Shown: piece by piece, positions 1 to 5,933 of the stretch
Layout of the letters: each line of letters opens with the position of its first letter
Numbering within the stretch: position 1 is the stretch's first letter
DNA from: BRH-c25 sp964574195
GTDB lineage: Bacteria > Bacillota > Clostridia > Lutisporales > Lutisporaceae
Length of the DNA stretch: 11,186 bases
Reading direction: 5' to 3'
Assembly (NCBI GenBank): GCA_964574195.1
Contig: CAZNMO010000154.1
Span: forward strand, 1-11,186
Notes under the pieces: model-generated
The model's database searches: none
What the model saw: only the letters and a program-made list of their open reading frames with translations
What the model was told of the DNA's origin: nothing
Translations under genes and position numbers: made by a program

Positions 1-163
1 TTAGATTATTCTTCTTAATTGATAAATCATAGAAATCATTCAAGTTATCTATATTAATTACGGTTCCACCCAGTTCAAGCAGCTTTTCGCATAGATGTGA
101 ACCTATGAATCCTGCACCACCTGTAACAAGAATTTTTTTATCATATATATTAACCTCATTCAT
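1..163 (-). CDS. NAD-dependent sugar epimerase, UDP-glucuronate 4-epimerase-like (partial, 3' end off the left edge)
   Basis: Only the first 54 residues are present. They read as the start of a short-chain dehydrogenase/reductase Rossmann fold: KILVTGGAGFIGSHL gives the NAD-binding G-x-x-G-x-x-G loop. An acidic residue ending the second strand follows (V-I-N-I-D-N), then L-N-D-F-Y-D and I-K-K-N-N-L. The N-D-F/Y-Y-D...K..L pattern after the Rossmann aspartate is typical of the UDP-glucuronate 4-epimerase group (CapI/LspL type), which makes UDP-galacturonate. The gene begins one base after the ugd stop and has its own GGGAG site (172-176), so the two are almost certainly co-transcribed and probably translationally coupled. 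The neighbour makes UDP-glucuronate, the expected substrate, which supports the call. The catalytic Tyr-x-x-x-Lys lies outside the window, so a different extended-SDR specificity (UDP-Glc 4-epimerase, a dehydratase) is not excluded. Confidence 0.75.
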   Translation of the reverse strand, partial: MNEVNIYDKKILVTGGAGFIGSHLCEKLLELGGTVINIDNLNDFYDLSIKKNNL

Positions 164-164
164 A

Positions 165-1484
165 CTATCTTCTCCCAACACCTTCATAGATAAATCCTTG
201 AAGCTTCATTTCCATAGGATCATATATGTTTCTGAAATCAAAAATAATCGGTTTTTTTAGTAAAGTCTTTATTCTTTCAAGATCCAAATGCCTGAATTGA
301 TTCCATTCAGTCATAATTACCAAAGCGTCTGCACCTTCACATGCTTCATATTCATCGGAGCAGTCTTTGAACTTCATTTCCGGAAAGATTCTAATAGAAG
401 CTTTCATAGCAACAGGATCATATGCCCTAATCGCAGCACCCATGCTGCATAAATCATTTATAACAGTAATTGAAGGTGCCTCACGTATGTCATCTGTTTC
501 CGGCTTGAAGGACAATCCCAAAACTGCAATACTCTTTTCCCTTACATCACCGAGTCTATTGATTATTTTTTTGGACATCCTCTTCTTCTGGTTTTCATTT
601 GCGAGTATACAAGCCTCCACTACCTTAAGATCGGAATTGTTATCTTCAGCTATCTTTTTTAAAGCCCGGACATCTTTTGGAAAACAGCTTCCGCCAAATC
701 CCGGACCTGGATGGAGGAAGTATTTACCGATTCGTCCATCAAGTCCCATGGCAACTGTTATGGGGTTGATATCGGCATCAATATTTTCGCAGAGATTTGC
801 AATTTCGTTGATAAAACTTATTTTAGTTGCCAGAAAGGCATTAGATGCATATTTGATCAGTTCTGCAGTTTCGAGGTTTGTTATTACGAAAGGCCTGTTG
901 ATGAGATACAATACATTATAGATGCTTCTCATAATATCTTCAGATTTTTTACTCTCAACCCCAAGAACAATTCTATCCGGATGCATGAAATCTCTGATTG
1001 CAGCTCCTTCTCTCAAAAACTCAGGATTAGAAACAATATCGAACTCTGTATTTCTGCCTGTTTTCATCATTTCAGCTTTTATGGTTTCCTTGACCAATCT
1101 GCCGGAACCAACTGGAACAGTACTCTTATTTACTATTACATGGTAGCTGTCAAGGTGATGTGCTATTTCTTTTGCTACAGCTAAAATATAACTAATATCG
1201 GCAGAGCCGTCTTCCTGTGGAGGAGTGCCTACAGCAATAAATATAGCTGTTGAGTTTTGTACTGCTTCATGTATATCAGTAGTAAAACTAAGCCTGAGTG
1301 AATTTACATTCTTTCGGACTAATTCTTCCAGACCGGGTTCATATATCGGCATTTCCAATCTTTTTAGCTGTTCTATTTTCTTTTCATCATTATCCATACA
1401 TGTGACATTCATTCCGAATTCTGCCAGACATGCCCCTGTGACCAAGCCTACATAACCTACACCAATAATCGAAATTCTATTCAT
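165..1484 (-). CDS. ugd: UDP-glucose 6-dehydrogenase
   Basis: A 439-residue enzyme of normal length for the UDP-glucose/GDP-mannose dehydrogenase family, which oxidises UDP-glucose to UDP-glucuronate with two NAD+. The N-terminal NAD domain has G-V-G-Y-V-G at 8-13 and the acidic D31 that binds the NAD ribose. Y-E-P-G-L-E-E is at 48-54 and K-S-T-V-P-V-G-S-G at 120-128. The substrate-binding N-P-E-F-L-R-E-G-A-A is at 153-162 and the catalytic lysine about 211. The active-site motif G-G-S-C-F-P-K-D places the nucleophile at C267 and the partner aspartate at D271. A C-terminal UDP-binding domain follows. The frame stays open upstream to 1556, but the start at 1484 is chosen because GAGGGGGAG lies 5 bases before it and the protein then begins directly with the first Rossmann strand (M-N-R-I-S-I-I-G). 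It is followed immediately by the epimerase-like gene. All key residues are intact. Substrate could in principle be a related UDP-hexose, but motifs fit UDP-glucose. Confidence 0.93.
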   Translation of the reverse strand: MNRISIIGVGYVGLVTGACLAEFGMNVTCMDNDEKKIEQLKRLEMPIYEPGLEELVRKNVNSLRLSFTTDIHEAVQNSTAIFIAVGTPPQEDGSADISYILAVAKEIAHHLDSYHVIVNKSTVPVGSGRLVKETIKAEMMKTGRNTEFDIVSNPEFLREGAAIRDFMHPDRIVLGVESKKSEDIMRSIYNVLYLINRPFVITNLETAELIKYASNAFLATKISFINEIANLCENIDADINPITVAMGLDGRIGKYFLHPGPGFGGSCFPKDVRALKKIAEDNNSDLKVVEACILANENQKKRMSKKIINRLGDVREKSIAVLGLSFKPETDDIREAPSITVINDLCSMGAAIRAYDPVAMKASIRIFPEMKFKDCSDEYEACEGADALVIMTEWNQFRHLDLERIKTLLKKPIIFDFRNIYDPMEMKLQGFIYEGVGRR

Positions 1485-1489
1485 TAGCT

Positions 1490-1498
1490 CTCCCCCTC
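1490..1498 (-). promoter_or_regulatory. Ribosome binding site of ugd
   Basis: On the minus strand this reads GAGGGGGAG, five bases before the ATG at 1484. It fixes the start of ugd at that ATG. The longer reading that would begin at 1556 has no comparable site. Confidence 0.7.
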
Positions 1499-1519
1499 GT
1501 AAAGATATAAGATGAACAC

Positions 1520-1547
1520 TGTATATATGGCTATTCAGTCCTTTAAA
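1520..1547 (-). promoter_or_regulatory. Possible sigma-A promoter for ugd
   Basis: On the minus strand, TTTAAA (1542-1547) is separated by 16 bases from TATACA (1520-1525). Each hexamer matches four of six consensus positions. Initiation would fall near 1513, giving a leader of about 30 bases that contains the strong ribosome site. The distance to the gene is sensible, but AT-rich DNA gives such matches by chance. Confidence 0.35.
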
Positions 1548-1618
1548 TATATTCAAAGCTGCTTACAAAATATGCTTTGCTGTAAAGTAAAATTTTCTGG
1601 CCATTGAGTAGTATCAGG

Positions 1619-1624
1619 TATAAT
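1619..1624 (+). promoter_or_regulatory. Possible -10 element for the beta-helix gene
   Basis: Perfect TATAAT, followed by a leader of roughly 135 bases to the ATG at 1768. No good -35 and no TG extension accompany it, so an activator or a chance match are both possible. Confidence 0.3.
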
Positions 1625-1697
1625 ATGGAATACTATTGAATAATGCAGTAATAGAAAAATAAATTTTCGAAAGAGATTGAGAACAGGTCCACATCTG

Positions 1698-1725
1698 AAA
1701 TTGCTGTGTACAATATATGCAATTT
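1698..1725. repeat. Operator-like dyad upstream of the beta-helix gene
   Basis: Inverted repeat with perfect 7-base arms AAATTGC (1698-1704) and GCAATTT (1719-1725) around a 14-base spacer that itself contains the palindrome TGTACA (1707-1712). It lies 43-70 bases before the ATG at 1768 and downstream of the candidate -10. It could be a dimeric regulator's site or a weak hairpin in the leader. No regulator can be named. Confidence 0.35.
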
Positions 1726-1767
1726 ATTGAGCTATAGGTTGGGGACTGTCGGAAAGTGAGGTAGGAA

Positions 1768-3900
1768 ATGCTAAAAAGGTTTATGGTGTTAACTAGGATA
1801 TTAACATTGGTAATAGTTCTGTTACTGATAATAATTGGTCAATATTCCAGTAATTTATTGGCAGCTAAAGCTATTGGAACGGTCTATTATGTTGATTCTT
1901 CCGAGGGGAATGACAATAACGACGGAATAAGCATTAACGGGGCATGGAAGACACTGGATAAAGTAAATAGTATTCAATTCAAGCCCGGAGACAAAGTACT
2001 CTTCAGGGCAGGAGGCTCCTGGAAAGGAATGCTAAATCCCAAGGGTTCAGGGAGTCCTGAGAGGTGTATAAGTATAGATATGTACGGTGAAGGCAGCAAA
2101 CCCCTTATTTATGGTGACGGTTCAGTCGACAGTTGTGTAAAGCTAAGAAATCAATCATATTGGGAAATTAGCAATCTTGAGATTACGAATAAATCTGATA
2201 AACCAGGCGACTATAGAGGTATTAGTGTAGAGGGAATTGATTCCGGAACCTTAGAACATATATATATTAAGAATTGCTACATACACGATGTAGCAGGTGA
2301 GTTAAAAGGATTTAAAACAGATAATACAGGTTACGAGCTTGGGAAGAGGACCGGGGGGATAGTATTCTGGACAGATTCGGAGGAAGGTTTAAAGACAAAA
2401 TTCAATGATATATTGATTCAAAACAATAAGATCAAATTCTGTTCCTTTGGTGGAATAATCTTCAAGCAGACAAATAAGTACCATTGGGCTTTAAGAGAAG
2501 GAGGGATAAATGATCCAAACTGGTACCCTCATACAAATATCACCATAAAAGATAATTACTTTAACCAGGATACTGAAAATAGCTGCGTTGCGATACTCTT
2601 AACCTCTGTAAACAAAGCTGTCATAAATAATAATATGGTATACAAACCAGGTCAGGCCGGTATAGAGGTCAACTATGTAAAAGATTGTCTTGTTGAGAAC
2701 AATGAAGTATACGGCTCCAGCTTAAAGGGCGGAGGAATAGATTATTGCGGCTTGGATTTTGACAGGTGCACCGATAACACAACCTGGCAATACAACTATA
2801 TAAATAATTGCGGAACAGGTATACTTATCTGCCATGCTGTTGATAGCTGGGACTTTGGCGAAAATAACATAGTGAGGTACAATATTTTCCAGAATTATAA
2901 AAAATATGGAGTGCAGATATTTGCAAAAGGTGGACCAGACTATATATACAATAATGTCTTTTATAATGATAAATATGATGACGCAGTTGTTATAAGCAAT
3001 AATGATGTAGAAAATTATTATCTGCAAATAAAAAATAATATTTTTTATCAAACAACACCAGGCGGGACATTTGGGAAAAACCCAACCTTTACCTATAACA
3101 ACAATTTGTATTACGGAAGTGGTCTCGGCTCTTTACCCGAGGATGAGAACAAAGTTACTCTGGACCCCAAATTCGTAGCTCCGGGTAAAGGTGGGATAGG
3201 GAATGCATCAGGACCAGCTTTTCGAACACTCAAGGGTTATGAATTGCTGCCTGATTCTCCATTTGGAGAGATTTGGACCTCAGATTTCAATAAAAAGTGG
3301 AGTTCTCATTTTAACCAAATAAGAACTCTGGGTAATGCAGATAATGCTCAGTATAAAAACCCAGATGCAGAAATAATCGATACAAATAAGAAAGTAACTC
3401 TTGGTGCGGTAGAAACTGCATATATCCGGTCCGGCTCATATGCAGATACCAATTATGCAAAGACTACCTCATTGGTAATTAAAAATGCAAAACAATCTCT
3501 TGATGATAAAAGAATTGCTTACCTGAAATTTGATTTGAGCAATTTGGATATGGAAGTAGGAAGAATCAAACTGGCATTTACAACAGAAAACTCCTATGGC
3601 AATACTTTGTATGTATATGGTCTGGCCGACAGCAATTGGGAGGAAGCTGACATCACATGGAACAATGCTCCGAATAATGATGTATCAAATTACGGATTAA
3701 CAGGTTCCGGTATAATGGATTTAGGCACTCTTACAAATAATGCGGCACAAACATATGAAATAGATGTGACAGATTATGTTAATAACTATTCAAACGGATT
3801 GTGTACGTTTGTAATATTGTCTGACACTATTGATGAGGAATACAGTGACAATATAACATCAAAAGAAGGTAAAAACACACCTTCATTGATTTTTAATTAG
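1768..3900 (+). CDS. Secreted right-handed parallel beta-helix protein with C-terminal DNRLRE (CBM96-like) domain
   Basis: A 710-residue exported protein. Residues 1-35 form a signal peptide: K3/R4/R10, a hydrophobic core I11-I23, and a likely cleavage after A-K-A (33-35). The mature part opens with Y-Y-V-D-S-S-E-G-N-D-N-N-D-G and a nearby W-K-T-L, then P-G-D-K-V-L-F-R-A-G-G. This is the usual first turn of pectate-lyase-like beta-helix proteins. Residues about 120-420 are rich in strand/Asn-ladder repeats (I-T-I-K-D-N, V-I-N-N-N, V-E-N-N-E-V, Y-I-Y-N-N-V-F-Y-N), consistent with helix coils. Residues about 542-710 match the DNRLRE pattern: Y-I-R-S-G-S-Y-A-D-T-N-Y, A-Y-L-K-F-D-L-S, then W-E-E-A-D-I-T-W-N-N-A-P. 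Related domains (CBM96 group) bind uronic-acid polymers. No dockerin, SLH or LPXTG anchor is visible. GAGGT (1758-1762) precedes the ATG by 5 bases. The helix fold suggests a polysaccharide lyase, hydrolase or epimerase, but no catalytic set is identifiable, so a purely binding or structural role remains possible. Confidence 0.85.
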   Translation: MLKRFMVLTRILTLVIVLLLIIIGQYSSNLLAAKAIGTVYYVDSSEGNDNNDGISINGAWKTLDKVNSIQFKPGDKVLFRAGGSWKGMLNPKGSGSPERCISIDMYGEGSKPLIYGDGSVDSCVKLRNQSYWEISNLEITNKSDKPGDYRGISVEGIDSGTLEHIYIKNCYIHDVAGELKGFKTDNTGYELGKRTGGIVFWTDSEEGLKTKFNDILIQNNKIKFCSFGGIIFKQTNKYHWALREGGINDPNWYPHTNITIKDNYFNQDTENSCVAILLTSVNKAVINNNMVYKPGQAGIEVNYVKDCLVENNEVYGSSLKGGGIDYCGLDFDRCTDNTTWQYNYINNCGTGILICHAVDSWDFGENNIVRYNIFQNYKKYGVQIFAKGGPDYIYNNVFYNDKYDDAVVISNNDVENYYLQIKNNIFYQTTPGGTFGKNPTFTYNNNLYYGSGLGSLPEDENKVTLDPKFVAPGKGGIGNASGPAFRTLKGYELLPDSPFGEIWTSDFNKKWSSHFNQIRTLGNADNAQYKNPDAEIIDTNKKVTLGAVETAYIRSGSYADTNYAKTTSLVIKNAKQSLDDKRIAYLKFDLSNLDMEVGRIKLAFTTENSYGNTLYVYGLADSNWEEADITWNNAPNNDVSNYGLTGSGIMDLGTLTNNAAQTYEIDVTDYVNNYSNGLCTFVILSDTIDEEYSDNITSKEGKNTPSLIFN

Positions 3901-3949
3901 TGCTTTTTAACACAACAGAATTCATGCATTCAAGTGTTAAAAAGGCACT
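3899..3949. terminator. Long inverted repeat between convergent genes, possible bidirectional terminator
   Basis: The arm 3899-3913 (AGTGCTTTTTAACAC) pairs with 3934-3949 over 15 base pairs with one bulged G, around a 20-base loop. It overlaps the stop codon of the beta-helix gene and faces the end of the deacetylase gene. Position and length suit a shared terminator. However, no T-run follows the stem on either strand; the T/A tracts are inside it. Efficiency as an intrinsic terminator is therefore uncertain. Confidence 0.5.
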
Positions 3950-3989
3950 TCCTATGCCTAATGCCGAGCCCGCCCTAGAAGTTATATGC

Positions 3990-4787
3990 TTAACGAGGCA
4001 TTATCAAATGTTTTAATGGGAGGAAGTATTTCCCCAATACTTTCTTTATTAGCTTCTTGAGATTCCATGACAGGAATCTTTTTTGCTTTTCAAAACCCTT
4101 TGACCTGACAAGGTTAAGCACACTATTGTCCTTATCTGAACTATTGATATTATATCTGCCAAGAATCGAAATGTTTTTGTAGCGGTCTATCAAAGTAACA
4201 GGTTCAGAATTAAAAAGTATGCTTATGCCACATTCCTCTGCTGCCTGTATAACATACTTTGAACAGAAACCGCCAGGAACTGCTGCAGCTCTTATTTTGT
4301 CTCCGATAATGCTGCTTAAGATATGAGTACTTTCCTGCCATTCGTGTAATATATCCTTATACTCCAGCTCCGATATTTTGGGGGGATGTGTTAAAGAATG
4401 AGTTCCGATAATATGTCCTCTTTGCCATAAAGATAAAATTTCTTCTTTGGACATATAGCCCATTTTTCCCACCCTACTTGCAATAATGAAGAAATATCCT
4501 CTGAAGCCGTAGCTTTCCAGTATAGCGGCAGCGTCTATATTACTCGACTTACCATCATCAAAAGTTATTAAAACTGGGTTATCCTTTTCATTTTCACTAA
4601 AATCCAAAGCATCATTTACTATATGTTTTGGATTGGTAAGTAAAGATAGCTCCTTAATTTGATGTTCAAATTTTTCGAAAGACAAAACATATTTTGTTTC
4701 CAGATCATTTGATGCAGAATTTAAGCTATTAGTGTCTTTCCTGCTGATATCATGATACATTAGAGAAATTACCCCTTCTGATTTCAT
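3990..4787 (-). CDS. Polysaccharide deacetylase (NodB/CE4 family), no signal peptide
   Basis: A 265-residue protein with the NodB homology fold, which removes acetyl groups from N- or O-acetylated sugars using a divalent metal. Early M-Y-H-D-I-S (10-15) is common in deacetylases of polysaccharide clusters. Motif 1 is T-F-D-D-G with D77 (base) and D78 (metal). Motif 2 is H-S-L-T-H-P with metal ligands H130 and H134. Motif 3 is relaxed to A-V-P-G-G. The start at 4787 is chosen because AAGGAGAG lies 8 bases upstream; the frame stays open to 4874 but the extra 29 codons have no such site and do not resemble the family. There is no signal peptide or membrane helix, so it would act in the cytoplasm, perhaps on a lipid-linked or nucleotide-linked sugar. 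It stands alone on the minus strand between the secreted protein (convergent) and the polysaccharide operon (divergent). The fold is confident; the substrate is unknown. Confidence 0.87.
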   Translation of the reverse strand: MKSEGVISLMYHDISRKDTNSLNSASNDLETKYVLSFEKFEHQIKELSLLTNPKHIVNDALDFSENEKDNPVLITFDDGKSSNIDAAAILESYGFRGYFFIIASRVGKMGYMSKEEILSLWQRGHIIGTHSLTHPPKISELEYKDILHEWQESTHILSSIIGDKIRAAAVPGGFCSKYVIQAAEECGISILFNSEPVTLIDRYKNISILGRYNINSSDKDNSVLNLVRSKGFEKQKRFLSWNLKKLIKKVLGKYFLPLKHLIMPR

Positions 4788-4795
4788 TTCAATGT

Positions 4796-4803
4796 CTCTC
4801 CTT
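4796..4803 (-). promoter_or_regulatory. Ribosome binding site deciding the deacetylase start
   Basis: Minus-strand AAGGAGAG, eight bases before the ATG at 4787. It is the only good Shine-Dalgarno sequence in the upstream part of this frame and excludes the longer starts at 4811 and 4874. Confidence 0.75.
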
Positions 4804-4981
4804 AAAACCATTTTGGTTTTTAAAAATTCATATTCCACCGAATGGGTTTCAATACAATAGAACACTTGATACAAGCGTACTCTTTATTAATATATTTTCT
4901 GATATTTATTCTTATTACTTCAAATCTCTACTTAACATCAAATAGATGCAAATATATTCCGTGAAAAAATTATGCATTCAT

Positions 4982-5003
4982 AATAATGTTATGCGTCATT
5001 ATT
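4982..5003. repeat. Short dyad in the operon control region
   Basis: Perfect 7-base arms AATAATG (4982-4988) and CATTATT (4997-5003) around the 8-base loop TTATGCGT. It is AT-rich and not followed by a T-run on the plus strand, so an operator is more likely than a terminator. Chance occurrence is possible. Confidence 0.25.
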
Positions 5004-5139
5004 CCCTTGATTTTATTGAATTTGCGCCATATCCCAATGCAATAGTTCAAGCGCGTTCAATATAGATGAATTTTATACAATTATAAACTGCGGTAATATT
5101 TTTCCGGTACAAGAATATTATTATTACATACAAACAGTC

Positions 5140-5155
5140 AATCAACAAATCAACA
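5140..5155 (+). repeat. Tandem 8-mer in the operon leader
   Basis: AATCAACA occurs twice in immediate succession, followed by the partial copy ATCA. It sits in a C/A-rich, G-poor stretch about 90 bases before the first gene of the operon, likely unstructured in RNA. Confidence 0.4.
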
Positions 5156-5245
5156 ATCAGATTCAATTAAAAAGAAAAGTATTAGCCAGGAGGGGTTGGA
5201 AATTTCAGAGAGAATTAGAATCAATTTGCTGGAAGGAGAGATACG

Positions 5246-5923
5246 ATGGAAGAGACAACAATTCTTAATACGCAAGATTATATGAAAATACTGAAGAAGG
5301 GAGCAATTCCAATCATAATAATTACTCTTACAACTACGATCTTAGCATACCTTTTGAGTATTTATATCATTTCGCCGGTCTATATGGCTAAGACCAGCAT
5401 TGTAGTTGGGACTGGGATAAATCAGGAAAATAATAGACTAGAGTACGAAGATATCTTAACATATCAAAAATTAATGAAAACCTTTGGTGAAATTGCAAAA
5501 TCTGCATTGGTTTCAACAAAGTCAGCCGAATTAATTGAAAGAGGTATTAGCTCAGATATCATACAGAAAAGCGTTACTATTGACCCGCAAATAGACACCC
5601 AGATTCTTGTTATTAGTGCTGAAAACAGAGATCCGGAAAAAGCCAGGATTATTTCAGCTACAGTCACTAATTGTTTCATTACGGAGGCAACAAAAATATT
5701 TCCTACAGGTAATTTTGTGGTTATTGATGAGGCTCAAACCCCGATCGATCCTGTCAGACCCAAGAAACTATTAAACACATTACTTGGATTTTTGATTGGC
5801 TTATCATTGTCAATAGCATTCGTATTCATAATGGAACATTTTGACAAAAAGGTCAAGGATAAGGATGATTTACAGAAATGTCTGGGATTCCCGATATTGG
5901 GAATTATCCCGGTGGAAAAGTAG
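5246..5923 (+). CDS. Wzz/CapA-type chain-length determinant (polysaccharide co-polymerase membrane component)
   Basis: A 225-residue membrane protein with the Wzz architecture: a short cytoplasmic N-terminus (D-Y-M-K-I-L-K-K), a first membrane helix at about 19-42, an extracellular domain starting S-P-V-Y-M-A-K, a proline-rich P-I-D-P-V-R-P-K-K before the second helix (about 177-196), and a cytoplasmic tail ending G-F-P-I-L-G-I-I-P. In Gram-positive bacteria this YveK/CapA-like protein sets chain length and its tail activates a separate BY-kinase. Here that partner gene follows after 10 bases, fitting the pair. The extracellular domain is short, as expected for Firmicutes compared with enterobacterial Wzz. 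GGAAGGAGAG (5231-5240) lies 5 bases before the ATG. It is the first gene of the plus-strand operon, so the upstream region at 4788-5245 presumably controls the whole set. Confidence 0.9.
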   Translation: MEETTILNTQDYMKILKKGAIPIIIITLTTTILAYLLSIYIISPVYMAKTSIVVGTGINQENNRLEYEDILTYQKLMKTFGEIAKSALVSTKSAELIERGISSDIIQKSVTIDPQIDTQILVISAENRDPEKARIISATVTNCFITEATKIFPTGNFVVIDEAQTPIDPVRPKKLLNTLLGFLIGLSLSIAFVFIMEHFDKKVKDKDDLQKCLGFPILGIIPVEK

Positions 5924-5933
5924 AGGTGTATTT

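Larger units (their letters stand above)
1485..1767. other. Divergent intergenic region between ugd and the beta-helix gene
   Basis: This 283-base AT-rich stretch must carry the control regions for two genes transcribed away from each other. Towards ugd there is a plausible promoter at 1520-1547. Towards the beta-helix gene there is a perfect -10 hexamer, TATAAT, at 1619-1624, but the sequence 17-18 bases upstream (TTCTGG/TCTGGC) is a poor -35. A 7-bp dyad (AAATTGC, 14 bases, GCAATTT) lies at 1698-1725 and an 8-bp palindrome TTTCGAAA at 1665-1672. I see no convincing small gene or riboswitch. Confidence 0.5.
4788..5245. other. Divergent control region between the deacetylase gene and the polysaccharide operon
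   Basis: This is a 458-base AT-rich stretch without a convincing gene. It must contain promoters in both directions, but none matches consensus well. Towards the operon, TTGATT (5007-5012) is followed after 17 bases only by TATCCC. On the minus strand there is a perfect TATAAT (5080-5085) without a -35 at the right distance. It holds a 7-bp dyad at 4982-5003, a direct repeat GTTCAA-GCGC-GTTCAA near 5045-5060, a doubled 8-mer at 5140-5155 and an extra AGGAGGGG at 5188-5195. The unusual length leaves room for a long regulated leader. No known riboswitch core was recognised. Confidence 0.5.

Noticed and set aside
367..1455. Several plus-strand open frames opposite ugd
   Set aside because: They lie antisense to a gene with complete family motifs and encode no recognisable protein.
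1485..1556. Upstream extension of ugd by 24 codons
   Set aside because: The extra residues precede the Rossmann fold start, have no ribosome site, and GAGGGGGAG sits directly before the ATG at 1484.
2722..3051. Minus-strand open frame inside the beta-helix gene, hydrophobic and Ile-rich
   Set aside because: The hydrophobic look comes from AT-rich antisense of Asn-rich repeats (AAT read as ATT). No ribosome site or family match.
1768..3900. Cellulosomal enzyme
   Set aside because: No dockerin duplicated calcium-binding repeat, no cohesin and no recognisable glycoside hydrolase motif; the C-terminus is a DNRLRE-type domain.
4788..4874. Upstream extension of the deacetylase by 29 codons
   Set aside because: No Shine-Dalgarno for the earlier starts and no family similarity in the added residues. 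AAGGAGAG precedes the ATG at 4787.
4982..5003. Intrinsic terminator or attenuator for the operon
   Set aside because: The stem is only 7 AT-rich pairs and is not followed by a T-run; kept only as a possible dyad.
5841..5933. Upstream extension of the kinase-like gene, overlapping the Wzz-like gene
   Set aside because: It would overlap 83 bases of a well-supported gene in another frame. The residues are unrelated to BY-kinases and the start at 5934 has AGAGGTG upstream.
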